Shown here one piece after another: positions 1-10,766 of a stretch of 64,000 bases of DNA. Both the position numbers and the translations under genes were made by a program. Below the pieces are notes generated by a model. It worked only from the letters and a program-made list of their open reading frames with translations. It searched no databases and had not been told where the DNA came from. Within the stretch, counting starts at the first letter, position 1, and each line of letters begins with the position of its first letter. Origin of the DNA: Linyphia triangularis. Its lineage: Eukaryota > Arthropoda > Arachnida > Araneae > Linyphiidae. Location: the NCBI GenBank assembly GCA_963978545.1, contig OZ021727.1, forward strand, positions 57,362,487 through 57,426,486, read 5' to 3'.

Positions 1-2160
1 GCCATCCAATAACTGAATGGTTGTCAAAACGTTTAAATGATTACAGTACCATGTGAAAACGGACGTTACTTATAAGTTCGTTTAGTGCATAAAGGTTTTT
101 TTTTAAAAAAGCTGAAATTTTTTTTAAGATAAAGCATAATTTAAGTAGGTGGTTTATTTTAAATAAATTAATCCATTATCTTATCAATACTAAGGTTCAT
201 GAGCTAAGTGGTGTTCATTAATCAAATTTATAGTTGTATTTTTGGGGTTGATAAATTTTAAAATAAGTTTAGATAAGCTCATTATTTGTGAAAACTTGTG
301 TTTAGAATAAACAATAAAAGGAATCATTTATCAACAATCCACACATGTAGAAACTTGAAATAATTAACTGTAGGCTTTTCTGAAGCGTCATTTTCCCTAT
401 TATTCAACAACCTCTCAAACTTATTTTTAAACTTCTTGGTGTCTTAGGGCTATATAAAGCTAATGGGTCGTAAGTAGATTCTTTTCCTTGCTTACCCAAC
501 GTAATTTTTTTTACCCATATAAAGAAACAATAAAATTTCTAATGCAGGAAGCATCGTTTTGCCTTTTAACATCTTTACGTGGAAACTCTTCTCGATCGTA
601 TCGCTACATTGGGACAATTAGTTCCCTTGTCACATCTTCCTGAAGAGAACTTAAGATCCAATCCTCATAAAAGCGAATAAAACAACGTCAGAACTTGAAA
701 TCAAAAATCCTCTCTTTGATTTACAATTACGGCCTGGACCGACTGTCGAATCGTTATCTGATGTACTTCAAGTAATCCTCAGTAGAACACGATGGGTACA
801 AAGGGGTATAAGGGGGGAATATTAAGAAGCCTTCTTCAATAAACACAAGAGAGAAGACGCTTTATGTCTTCGGCAGATAAGGCTGAAAACACTTTAGATC
901 CATCTCTATTTAATTACGCACTCGGACTCTTCGTGACACGCCATATATCTTGTTGAGGTTCTTAACTTTCGTTGGTAAGCGGTGATGGCAGAATGTCTTC
1001 TTGAAGACGCCACTCTTCAAAGTCTTGAAGGGGGGCTGTGTATGCAGTTAGCTTTTATTTTAAGGCTGAGCTTTTCTTTTCGTCTGCATACAGCATGAAA
1101 CACTTTAGTTTTGAAATATGTATTTGATGTGTGTAATTACTGATTTATAACGACCTGAAATTTGAACTTGCATTCCAAAATTTTTATTGCAATTCTGCTT
1201 TAGACTTTCTGGTCTCCCGCTTAATTTTCTATATTGAATACCGTCTTTTCATCAATTTAATGTATGCTAAAGTTCAACCCCTTGTAGAAGAGTTTTTAAA
1301 AGTTTTTTTATGTCTGATTTTTTTTCTTCTTTTATAACCAAATTAGGTGCTTTATGCCAAGTGAAATCTACAGTTGGAAGGATATTATATATATAACATG
1401 TAAGGCTTTGTTATAAGTTTTCTTGTGAAAAATAATCAAATTAATTAAGAAAAATTAGAACATGAGTATGTAGTTATGTATTAGTTTCAAAGGAACTTAA
1501 TTATGTATTAGTTCCAAGGAAACTTAATTAGGTCGCATAAAAAAAATATTGGATTAATAGAAATAAATTTAAACGTTTAATTTTCTAACAAATTGCAAAT
1601 AATCCGCTACTTAAAAGTTAAAATATTTCTTGACATTAATTTTGAGAAACAATTTACATTCCAATAACCAATAAAGACATTATTTTATAATGACTTCTAA
1701 AATTGTCACATTCTCGGAGTGGTGCAGTAAGTATCATCCCAGAAAATAGATTTGAACTGCCTGCTTTGTTTAATACTAAACAGAATCTAATGGGGAAAAT
1801 ATATCGTATGCTTGCGTGTGAATATTAGTATTTGACCCGTTTAATTTTTTTTGTTAGAATGTGTTCTAGAAGTATCTGAATTAAGTGATCTGTGGTTTTT
1901 TTTCCCTATGTCTTTGCATGTGATTTATAACGCTACATGTTATATAACTTATGTTCAAATCGGTTAGATATATGACCTTATTGTAGAACATCTTAATATA
2001 CATTTTCAATTCTTGTGATCATTCGAAACTATAGAAGTTTATGCAACGCACCTTTTTGATCTATTAGCATAATTACAAAAATGGAATCTTAATATTAAAA
2101 GCAAAAAAACAAATTTATCTGGAAAAATACATATAACATTCACAATAACAATGCAAAAAA
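1..2160. other. AT-rich non-coding DNA with one balanced block
   Basis: No gene is visible. Most of the stretch is AT-rich with T and A runs. A block at about 540-1060 has more balanced composition, contains self-complementary GTCTTC/GAAGAC pieces and ends in a G-rich stretch near 1030, a weak version of the skewed blocks seen elsewhere. The only other structure I see is a tandem duplication at 1474-1527, listed separately. Confidence 0.6.
1474..1527. repeat. Tandem duplication, 27 bp x 2
   Basis: Two adjacent 27-bp units (1474-1500 and 1501-1527) both begin TTATGTATTAG and end in AACTTAA. They differ at a few central positions. This is a local duplication with no sign of a longer array. Confidence 0.85.
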
Positions 2161-4240
2161 AAATATTGCTTCTATAAAAACCAGTACTTTTGTTCCTCTC
2201 TTCCTAAACTCCAAATAAATATCGACACTATGGCGTCATCCCCTCCTCAGGTATCCTTCATGCTCTCTGATAAAGCGAGCATGCCGAGAATGGTAGATTA
2301 AGGTCGAGCGCCGTTACGTGACTCTGCCAAACGATATCATTCGCTTTTCAATGCTTCTTTACTTTAATAGAGACCGTAAAAATCCCCTCCTCCTCCTCAC
2401 AAAAACCCACCATCAGCCACTCCAATACTTCGCCATTTTTTCCTTTAAAAAGAAAATCTAAATCTTCAACCCTTTCTTCAGAACCTTATCGCTTCTTAAT
2501 TTTATTCAAATTAAAGAGACTTCTAGACTTCCTCCTTGGTGTTATGGCTCGGAAGAAAGCAACCCTTATTTAGGAGCTGTGTATATATAGATTATATCTA
2601 AAAGGTATATATACCACCTCGATATCTAAAAGGTAGATGTGCCTGGGAGAATAAAAAAAAAAAAAAAATAAAAAAAAAAAAGGGTATAACCCATGAATTT
2701 TCATTCAGCGTTGAGAGTGGTGAGATTTTCGGAGGCTCTCAAACAGGGGATATATAAAGGAGTAGAAAAGGCAATAAAATGACGATAAAAACACACCATT
2801 ATCGGATCGTTGAAGACTGGGGGTAGATGGTAGGCACCCCTTCTTTCTTCTGTAGTCTTATTTAACCGTTCACGGTAGGTGAAGCTTGAAACTCTGTACA
2901 GATCAGACCTTGTTGCGTCTCAGCTTTTTATTTTAGGGCCACTGAAACTGCCTACGCTCGTTGGTGTTGCTTGATTTTGTTTTCGGTACTTAGAGCTGTG
3001 TGTTGAAATGTTCGTCGAGGGGTTTAGTAGGATTTTTTTTTTTTTTCAACTTTCTGTCTTGAGTCAGTTTTTATTTGAAAGTTTATTTTGACGAGTCTGA
3101 TATCTCTGCTTTGTAATTTTCGTATTTATTTTGGTTGAATGGGTATTCAAAAACTTAGTTGTTTGCTTATTATTTTTAAGTCGGCTTTGCGGCGATAAAA
3201 TATTTGTTTTTATATTTCCCTTTTTATGGAATAAGGGCGTTGATGAAGAAATTGTTTAGCTTAATCGCTCCGACTGTTTTTATTTATTTTTTGTCGTTTA
3301 GTTTTTTTTATTATTATTATTTGAAGTGTTGATGGCGGAGTGTTATTATGTCGCGTTTGTGACGTAAAAATGTTCCCGTCAATAAAGCTGTCACCTGCCA
3401 CAGTCATTTAAGTGATAAACTCCCTCACTTAATGCCTCAAAGTGAGGTTGAAATCTTTTAGCCATTAAAGACGCTCTCCGGATCTTATTGTTATGCGAGA
3501 AGTTGAATTCGGGATGAATTTGGAATTGCCCGCCCCTTGATGGCTTCGAATTAATTTCCCGCCATCACATTCCGTGACGAGTTTCGAAAAAAAGAATTCT
3601 TTCCACTTCAATTCTGTGGTTGTTGGTGAAACGATTCCTGATTTTGTTTTGTGTTGTTTGATTTACTTTGGAAGTGCCGCTCCACTTTGCGCGCTGGGGT
3701 AAATAAAAGACATAATCGTCCATTTGAGTTTCTCTAACACCCCTCATTCGAGCTTTATTGTTATTGTTATACGTAATGAAATAAAATTGTAACCTTTTCC
3801 GGTGTAGGGGATGGTGTTCATTTATTTTAAGTGTAATTTTCAAGTTGGTGAAAGGGGAGGTCTCTGTTGAACGTGTTGAGGTGGTGCTTTTGCCCTCTGG
3901 ATGGTGAGAATAATTTTGTTTTGCTTAGGGAATGGGACCTCAAGGAATATTCAATTGTTTGTGACATTAAAGTTTTATCTCTTGGAAGTAAATGGAAATC
4001 TCGGGCCAGTTGTAAAATGTACAGTTTTTAAACGTTGAAGTTTATAGTGCTCTTTTCGTTCATCTTTTTCAAACAGTTTATCAATTTCGTTCTATGCAGC
4101 TGATGATAGTTGCATTTACTATTTTCGCATTTATATTTGCTAAGAAGGCATACAAATTATAATTTCGGAATGTGAATTAAGAACACAGGTGACACAAAAT
4201 TTAAATATTCTTTTTTTTTTTGTAAAATAAATAACTCTTT
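2161..4240. other. Skewed composition block B with TATA-like and repeat motifs
   Basis: The left part (about 2180-2480) is C-rich with many CCTCC and CCATC strings. The right part (about 2940-3900) is G/T-rich with GTTG, GGTGG and TTTGTTT strings, so the strand asymmetry flips near 2.7 kb. Inside are a 14-bp direct repeat (ATATCTAAAAGGTA at 2594 and 2622) flanking the palindrome GGTATATATACC, and a TATATAAA motif at 2751-2758. No open frame here resembles a known protein. A regulatory role is inferred. Confidence 0.45.
2653..2681. repeat. A-rich homopolymer tract
   Basis: Sixteen A, one T, then twelve A. Nothing upstream looks like a retrocopy, so this is probably slippage and not a retroposon tail. 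Confidence 0.9.
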
Positions 4241-5130
4241 TGTAGTTAACTGATCGGTTCATCAGTTTATTACCAAAGTTGCAATGCCGATCAAAATCTC
4301 TACAGCCACCATCAAATCCCCATTTGGTTTAGTAATTCAACCTGATTGTTAAGTACATAAACCTAATCCATTATTTTTAAGCTCTTGTCTTTTCTTAAAA
4401 AATAAAACTAAATGTTTACAATCAATAACAATTTCTAATTGCAAAATTATTTGATGTAGCTTCCATCTAGGTTCAACATATCATATAAATATCTAACATT
4501 TTGTACAAGAAGTGCCATCTCGACAAATATATCTCCTTTCCTCTTTTCCCAACCGAAACATTTTGTGCACCTAAACGAAAAGATTACCCTCCCTTTGCAC
4601 ATATTACGAATCTCGTAAGCACCCATTATCAGAACACTAAGTGCAGACGGGTAAAATGTGGGAATCTGTGCCACTTGAGTTCTGGAGAAACACCCTTGTT
4701 ATGTGGGGGGAGTGGGAGAGTGTTAATAAATTTGATTGCCAGGGCTGGTAGAAGGACTAGATAAAGGAAGACAAATCGAACTTGTTGGGATTCCACCAAG
4801 GAATCACAACGGCTGTGATTGTAGCAGTCGGTTGTGTCGTAGGGCTTTAGCTTCAACTTCGCTATCTTTTTTCCCTTTTCGTGTTGCTATTTTTTTCCTT
4901 CTCCCTCTCTGGAAGAGGACTATGGGGACTGTAAGAGGGTGAGGATGAGGATGCTTTTTCTCTCTCTTCCAAAATAGAATGTTACGAGGCTGGAATAACT
5001 GCTGGGTGACGTCATAAGGGCTCGGAGGGGGATAAAAGGGGTGGTGGGCAAATTAAATGTTTAGTTTTCTGTTGAGGATTTTTGTTTTGTTTTGTGCGGG
5101 ATGTAGTTTGAAAGTTTTTCTTAGAAGTGG
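4240..5130. other. Skewed composition block C
   Basis: Around 4280-4600 the + strand is rich in C and A, with CCACC, CCCC and CCTTTCC strings. From about 4920 to 5130 it is rich in G, with GAGGGTGAGGATGAGG and a run of GGGG motifs around 5025-5045. The switch lies near 4.65-4.8 kb. Short overlapping open frames occur on both strands with no recognisable domain. Read as a candidate regulatory element; the CRE and TATA-like pair in it is listed separately. Confidence 0.45.
5007..5041 (+). promoter_or_regulatory. CRE palindrome followed by TATA-like motif
   Basis: A perfect TGACGTCA (5007-5014), the CREB/ATF site, is followed 16 bases later by GATAAAAGGG (5031-5040), a TATA-box-like string, in a G-rich context. 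Spacing and orientation would suit a + strand core promoter with a start near 5060, but no strong initiator or transcript is visible, so this is a candidate only. Confidence 0.3.
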
Positions 5131-5289
5131 AGGTATTTGAATCTACTGTTACAAAAATGGTCCAATTCGAAATATTGCAAGACCAAATTTCTACGTAAAA
5201 ATATTTGTTATTTTCATATTTTCATAATACTACTTGTTGAATCAAAGTACTTTGTTTAGAGAGTCGGATTTTGCTCTATAGTGAGCATC

Positions 5290-5311
5290 AAAAAAAAAAA
5301 AAAAAAAAAAA
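5290..5311. repeat. Poly-A tract, 22 bp
   Basis: An uninterrupted run of 22 A in AT-rich sequence. There is no target-site duplication or retroelement body attached that I can see. Confidence 0.9.
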
Positions 5312-5640
5312 TTTGTTATTTTTCTGAGTTGTCCCCTTTTCACAATACTTGTTTAATTTATTGAGCGTGTTTACAATAGCTTTGATTTCTTATTAATTGA
5401 AAATGTTTGTATCTCGGAACTTCTTTGTTACTAACATATTCGACATAGGAACATACAATATGAGTATGAAAAAAATTCCATTTTTCCCATAATAAACATA
5501 GCAATGTACGACAAAGTGCACAATTCTATAAAATAGTAACTTTGGAAAATGTAGGCTCTGAACATGAATCTTAGGCAAAATGAATAATTTGTTTTGAAAA
5601 GATATCCTCGTTAAACTATAGATTCCTTCCAAACTGTTTA

Positions 5641-6240
5641 GTGTCTTATTTACAATTTCATATTCGTAGAACCAACAAAACCAATCAATCCATCAACACC
5701 CCCTGAACTTCTAATAAAAAACACCTAAACGAAACATTCCCTTGTCGCAATTTGCCCCACTTCCCTTCTTCAAGAAAGAGGAGACATAAGAAGCCAGCAC
5801 ATTAGCATCGGGCCGATCGTCAGAGACAGACAGACGGGGGCATATGAGGAAGATGAACTGCGTGCCTGCTAGATCCATCTCCCTTCGGAAAGAGGATGGA
5901 GATGATCGTTTTTAACAAGCCTTCTCAGAGAGATGTTCCGAATATTTGAGGGCTCGTCACCACCTTTACGCGTGGCGTCACGCCATCTGATAGATGGTGA
6001 TCAATAACCACGAGGTTGTGCCTTTCGACGGGATATCAGAACAGAGTTGAGAAGATTGGATGCGAAATGTATAAACATGTGTACTAAGCTGGGTGTTAGC
6101 TTTGGAGTTTGGGGTTAACCTGCCTGACTTTGTACTATGTTGGGCTTGAATGAATTCTAAGAAAAGTTAGGTGTTTGTGGTGGTTTTGAATGTATTTTAA
6201 TGTGCACTTGTTTTTGGGTATTTTGAAAGTTGGTTATAGA
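5641..6240. other. Skewed composition block D (hand counted)
   Basis: On the + strand 5641-5760 has 36 C and 9 G, while 6061-6240 has 15 C and 51 G, so the GC skew reverses sign across the block. A exceeds T on the left and T exceeds A on the right by inspection. The core (about 5780-6060) is balanced and CpG-containing, with a CAGAGACAGACAGACGGGG string and CGATCGT and CGTGGCGTCACG motifs. No coding frame. Candidate enhancer, promoter or initiation zone by inference. Confidence 0.6.
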
Positions 6241-7560
6241 CGAATCGCATTAGCTAATTCAAGTATATTTGTTGGGAACAATTGTATAATTGAATTGGAA
6301 CTCGGCTTAAAATAGAATGAAAATTACCTTTTTTAAATTTCGTGATTTGTTTTTATAATTGTTCTTGTACTATTCTTAGTTACTCTCACCCTTTTTATCG
6401 CGTTTTGTTTAAATTTAGTATATGATGAACTTTTACTTTGAAATACTTTTACATTAGCCTTTTTTTTTTTTTTTTCCTTTTTCTTTTTTTTTTAATTTTG
6501 TCTTATTCAGTTTCCATCGAATCTCAGTCAACATCTTTTTGAAAACGTCGACAGTGAACAGCTTTAATTTGAACTCTCCTGCACTCAAAACAACTGTTCC
6601 AATAATTGCAAAATATTAAAAGAAAAATACATTGTTATCAATATCTTATAAGAAAAACATTTACATTTTTGGTATATAGTCATCATCGTCTCTTAATCAA
6701 CAAGCACGATAGATGTTATAAATGGGCCTCCATCCAGATTCTTGTTAGGCAGGGCCGCTTCCGCATTAAGACCATCTTGTGTTTGGATGAAAGGAATGAG
6801 CTGGCAGGTTCGTCACTTGGCCGCATACCGTGGTTCTAAATTTAATTTACTTCATTGATGGACCGCTTTCAGTCTGATGTATTCTCGAGGCTTTCTTGGC
6901 ATTGACGGGAGGGGAGTTAACTGCGCTTCAAATCTGGCACTAGTCTTCCTTTTTTGCATGACAATGACTACGGGAAAACTAAAGATCCATTAACGCAACT
7001 CTAGTTGGATTACCAATGATCGTTCTGTGAACATCAATCAATCGTGGATTGCGAACATCTATGTCTGGGCAACTGAAGTTTTCATTTATAGTACAAGAGG
7101 TTAGGGCTATATTCATTTGATATTCAGATAGACTACATTATTTCTCGAAAGAGTCATTTTTCCAAACTCGATGGATGTTGGTTTAAAAAATTAATTTAAT
7201 TTAAATACTTAATGGATTGCTTGTTGTCTATGTTCTGTACTGAGATATTAAAAAATTTCTGGTTAGTTTAGGGTGATAATGGTAATTTTTAGTCATACCA
7301 TTATCAGCCTAAATTAAACATTGACTTGCAGTAATGCATTTGTGGTTACTCATTGAACTTGAACATGAGAAATTATAATTCATATCAATCTGCTGATTTT
7401 CTTTTAATTTTGCAGCAATAATAAGAGTTCTATTTACTTTTATATATTTTCCAATAAATTATGAATTTTAATATTTAAACTGGATTTAAATGAATGACTC
7501 TTTATAATCTGATAGTTTAAATTAAGAATACTTTGTTTTTATTCAAAACAATTTAAGCAA
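6241..7560. other. AT-rich DNA with a small balanced block and a hairpin
   Basis: AT-rich apart from about 6540-6930, where C/A-rich sequence gives way to balanced sequence and then G-rich sequence (GACGGGAGGGGAG near 6905). A good-looking splice acceptor on the + strand (T-rich tract then TTTTGCAG, AG at 7414-7415) has no convincing donor after it. The hairpin at 7261-7319 is listed separately. Confidence 0.4.
7261..7319. repeat. Long-stem hairpin (miRNA-precursor-sized)
   Basis: The left arm 7267-7284 and right arm 7296-7313 are complementary at 17 of 18 positions around an 11-nt loop. Pairing continues imperfectly, with a G-U type pair, to about 7261/7319. The total of about 59 nt, with a stem of about 24 pairs, is in the size range of an arthropod pre-miRNA. 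It could equally be a relic palindrome. I recognise no known miRNA seed. Confidence 0.4.
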
Positions 7561-8300
7561 AAGGATCAATAAATTCGTCCTAATGATTTGGTATTCATTT
7601 ACAAGTCACGATGACTCGCCACATAATGATATAAGGCTTCCTACGTGGCAGATTACCCTACATTCATTTCTATTGTATTCATCTTTTTCTTACCTTAAAA
7701 AAGAAAACTTTCTTTTCTGCATCCCTAGACGCGGCGCAATTAACACATCTCCATCACCAAATTAATTAGAAATATTCACAATCCCCCTTTCAATTCGACA
7801 CCATGCTCCAACCTAAATATGCATGCCCATGAAAGAATAAGCTTCACATTCAAAACGAGACCATCAATATTCTACCTTCCACTTAAGGCATTCCCTGGAA
7901 GAAGCCTCGTTCATTAAGTGGGATGAATAGTCATTTGGCCCATTAATGACGATGGCCGGGTAAAAGGGTGTTTAAATTAGCAATCTTTATCTCGCCTAGC
8001 CCCACCCATTCAGTTTTTTTTTACTTAATTTTTTTCCCTTTTAATCTTCCCACGAATCATCTTTCTTCTCCGTTTTCAATTCGCTAGTTGGGGAAAAAAA
8101 TCGTTTGCGGAAAAAAATGGCTACCAAAAAAAAAAAACCCGAACCTTATTTTATTTGAAACCCCGAGGCTGGTCATCATTTAAAACACCCTATTCGTAAT
8201 TTTTACTGTGTTTGCGTGCTGGGAGATCTTTTTACTTTAAAATGGTGGAATTAATTAAAAGTTCTTTTTTTATTTATTGCCGTACGTTAGCGGGTGATAT
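7561..8300. other. Skewed composition block E
   Basis: The left shoulder (about 7730-7830) is rich in C and A, with CATCTCCATCACC and ACAATCCCCC strings. The centre near 7900-7990 has homeodomain-like ATTAATGAC and GATGGCCGGG motifs, and the right side becomes G/T-rich by about 8210-8300. No gene seen. Regulatory role inferred from the repeated pattern. Confidence 0.4.
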
Positions 8301-9180
8301 ACGTCTAAGTTAATCTTTTCAATTTCTTTGTTTCTTTTTTATCGTACGGTTCTGGAAATTATACAGAAATGATATGGATGCTGTTTTTCACTTAAGATTT
8401 TTTTTAAAAAACTTGTTTGCATTTTTGTATTTATGAGATCATATTTTGTGGTAATTTGTTATGGTCGAGTGGCAGCAGGTAAAATGTCTGTTGATTCGTT
8501 CAGTTTATTTCCGATTTTTTATTTTTATTTTTTAGTTTCGAATATGTTGTATTTAAAATAAGAAAATTCTATTAAATGTTTCGTTCTATGAGGTCGAAAT
8601 AAAGTTGCATTTGTGCAATTTAATTCCTAATTTTGGTAAAATATTCCTACAAGGTTACAAGAATGCTAAGTTTATTTAGGAGTTGTAAATTAAATTCCGT
8701 GTTATTAAGTATAATTGTGTTTTTATGTATTGGTTAATTTTAATTCTAGATCTTTGTTATGTAATAAATTTGAGATTTGTAATTGTTAACACAAGGATCT
8801 TTGTAAAATATATTAAGGCAATATATCTCTAGAATTAAATTGTCTTTGTTTATTCGTCAAATTATATTTAAGGGTGTTTTAAAATTGTACTACCAATGGA
8901 ATATTATAACACTACTTTGTATCGGTGATTTGATTTATAATTAAAATTATATATACAAAAAAAATTTTTAATATTTTTTTGTAACTTATAAAATCATCAA
9001 TTTGTAACTCATAGAATTTTCTTTGTAACTCATAAAATTTAATTGGGGGGGGGGGGGGGAAGCTGTGTTTAATTTATTTAATTTTTCTTACAAAATTTGA
9101 TTAACTGTTCAAAAATTATTTCTATAATTTATTATTTATATATTTTTTCCTGAACATTTTTGAATTTTTTTTATTTGTTT
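8301..9180. other. AT-rich non-coding DNA
   Basis: Very AT-rich stretch with no gene, no strong splice signal and no transposon ends. A three-unit imperfect tandem repeat and a 15-G run lie near its right end and are listed separately. Confidence 0.6.
8978..9059. repeat. Three-unit tandem repeat followed by G15 run
   Basis: Units beginning TTTGTAACT at 8978, 9001 and 9022 share the pattern TTTGTAACTCATARAATTT with a period of about 21-23 bp. They are followed directly by 15 consecutive G (9045-9059). The G run may form a quadruplex or may be a slippage product. Confidence 0.75.
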
Positions 9181-10071
9181 TTTACTTTACTTAATTGTTC
9201 GAGATCTAAATGCATTCCATTTATTCAATAATATTCCTCAACAAAAATCCAATAAGATCTCTTCAATGATACCAAAACTTCCTCGCCTGCAAATTGCATT
9301 TCATAACTTATCCCCCCCCCCTCCCTCTTCCCAACACCAAAGGCTAAGAAAATCCTCCAATATATTTTATTCAATTAGCCCTTCTAAAGTGCCGGATGAA
9401 GAACTTATATATTAAAGAGCCTAGGTGAGAGAGTGAAAAAGAGGATACAACTAGCGAGGGTGGTTGATAAAGCCCCGAAAGAGAGGAAAAAAATACTAAT
9501 AAAATAAAATACCAAATAAAAATACCAGAGCCCTCGACGGTTAAGTCCTTATTGTTCTTTTACGGCCATGCTATAAATTACGTGCGCGCTTTTATTGTTT
9601 AAACGAAATTTATAAGACACAGTTGACCTCCTGAAAAGGCATTGTGTTAGCCACGCGCTTCTTCAAATATCGGGTCTTTTTCCGTAGAATTTTCGGAATG
9701 GATGCGCAATTACCATATTAGGGAGGTCTGATTATTGTCATTCTTCTCTTTGGCTTGTTTTCTTGGGGTTATTGTTTTTCGAAAGCCGTTCTTTGTCTGG
9801 CATCTCTTTCTTTTGTTAAGTGGGCTTTTGCCGTGTTTACCTGCCTGTGACGAATGTATGCGACAGTGGCTGCAGGTCCGTGTCTAAGAGACTTCTTGCA
9901 GCGGATTACGAGTGTACTGCGTTGTTGTCGGGTCGCGGGTAGATTTATATGCAAATAGGCTCCCGACCTGGTGTGTTGTTTTTGATGTTTGCGGGGATGG
10001 ATTTTTGGTGTTTGTTTTTGATGAGACGGTGGTAGTTTTCCGTTGGTCTTTCTTAAGATTTTGGGTTGTTT
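9181..10071. other. Skewed composition block F (hand counted)
   Basis: The segment 9181-9360 has 54 C and 12 G on the + strand; 9901-10070 has 20 C and 56 G. The sign reversal occurs inside 9.4-9.75 kb. The core carries balanced CpG-containing sequence such as TTACGTGCGCGC near 9580. Short frames on both strands are by-products of the base bias and match nothing I know. The block ends where the TTAA transposon begins. Confidence 0.6.
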
Positions 10072-10766
10072 TTAACCCACTGACGGTCACGGGAATGCGC
10101 GAAATTCTACAGTTGTTTTCCCTGCAATATTTTTAAAATTATATTTCTAATTCAAATACATAATTTTTTTTAATTATTTTTTATTTTGTTTTTGATAGCT
10201 TATAAACTGCAGAGTGGCCACAAAACCGGGAAAACCTGGAAATCAGGGAAATGTCAGGGAGCTTTCTGATTCTGGAAAAAATCAGGGAAATCTCAGGGAA
10301 CTTTTTAAAATTTCATGAAAATCAGGGAAATTTTGTATTGTTTAAGGCACATTTATCCATATTTTGGCGCTATTTACATGGAGATTTGTAGTGGTAAGCC
10401 ATTAGAAGTTTAATTTTACGGAATAATTTAAACTTTTCATTACCAACAAAACTATTTTTTTTTAAATTGCATATTATCTCTTTAGAATACATGTTCTATT
10501 TGATCAAGGTGTCTAGACATCTGGAAATCCTAAGAAAATTGGGGAAATTTGGAAAAAAGTTTGCCTTAAAATCAGGGAATTTTTTAGAAATCTGTCAGGG
10601 AAATCAGGTAACTTTTTTCCCTGAATTTTGTGGCCACCCTGAACTGTCACCCTAGTAAAAATATTTTATTTTAAATTTTATTTATAAATTTAAAAATGTT
10701 GTATATTGCTGGAAAAACTGGGGATCAAATGACGTATATATACGTGCATGACCGTCACTGGGTTAA
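10072..10766. mobile_element. piggyBac-like MITE (TTAA ends), interrupted
   Basis: The left end reads TTAA then CCCACTGACGGTCACG (10076-10091). The right end, read on the other strand, is TTAA then CCCAGTGACGGTCATG. These are 16-bp terminal inverted repeats with two mismatches, flanked by TTAA on both sides, which is the target duplication of the piggyBac superfamily. The element spans about 687 bp but includes a second inserted element, leaving about 250 bp of its own sequence. It has no transposase frame, so it is non-autonomous. Family assignment rests only on TTAA plus CCC ends. Confidence 0.7.
10205..10646. mobile_element. Nested MITE with GTGGCCAC termini, copy A
   Basis: The terminal inverted repeats are CAGAGTGGCCACAAAA (10210-10225) and, reversed, CAGGGTGGCCACAAAA (10626-10641), with one mismatch in 16. 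A 5-bp direct repeat AACTG flanks them (10205-10209 and 10642-10646). The interior repeats TCAGGGAA-type strings many times. No transposase is encoded. It lies inside the TTAA element, so it inserted later. A related but shorter copy lies about 2.3 kb downstream. I do not assign a superfamily. Confidence 0.75.

Noticed and set aside
445..460. TATATAAA promoter box
   Set aside because: Such strings are expected often in DNA this AT-rich, and no supporting promoter context is visible.
5290..5311. Retroposon poly-A tail
   Set aside because: No retroelement body, reverse-transcriptase frame or target duplication is adjacent; simple homopolymers of this kind occur repeatedly in the window.
7676..7706. 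Minus-strand recursive splice site
   Set aside because: On the minus strand a pyrimidine tract reaches AAG fused to GTAAGA, but AAG is a poor acceptor, no second donor pattern is evident, and the strand disagrees with the two strong sites.
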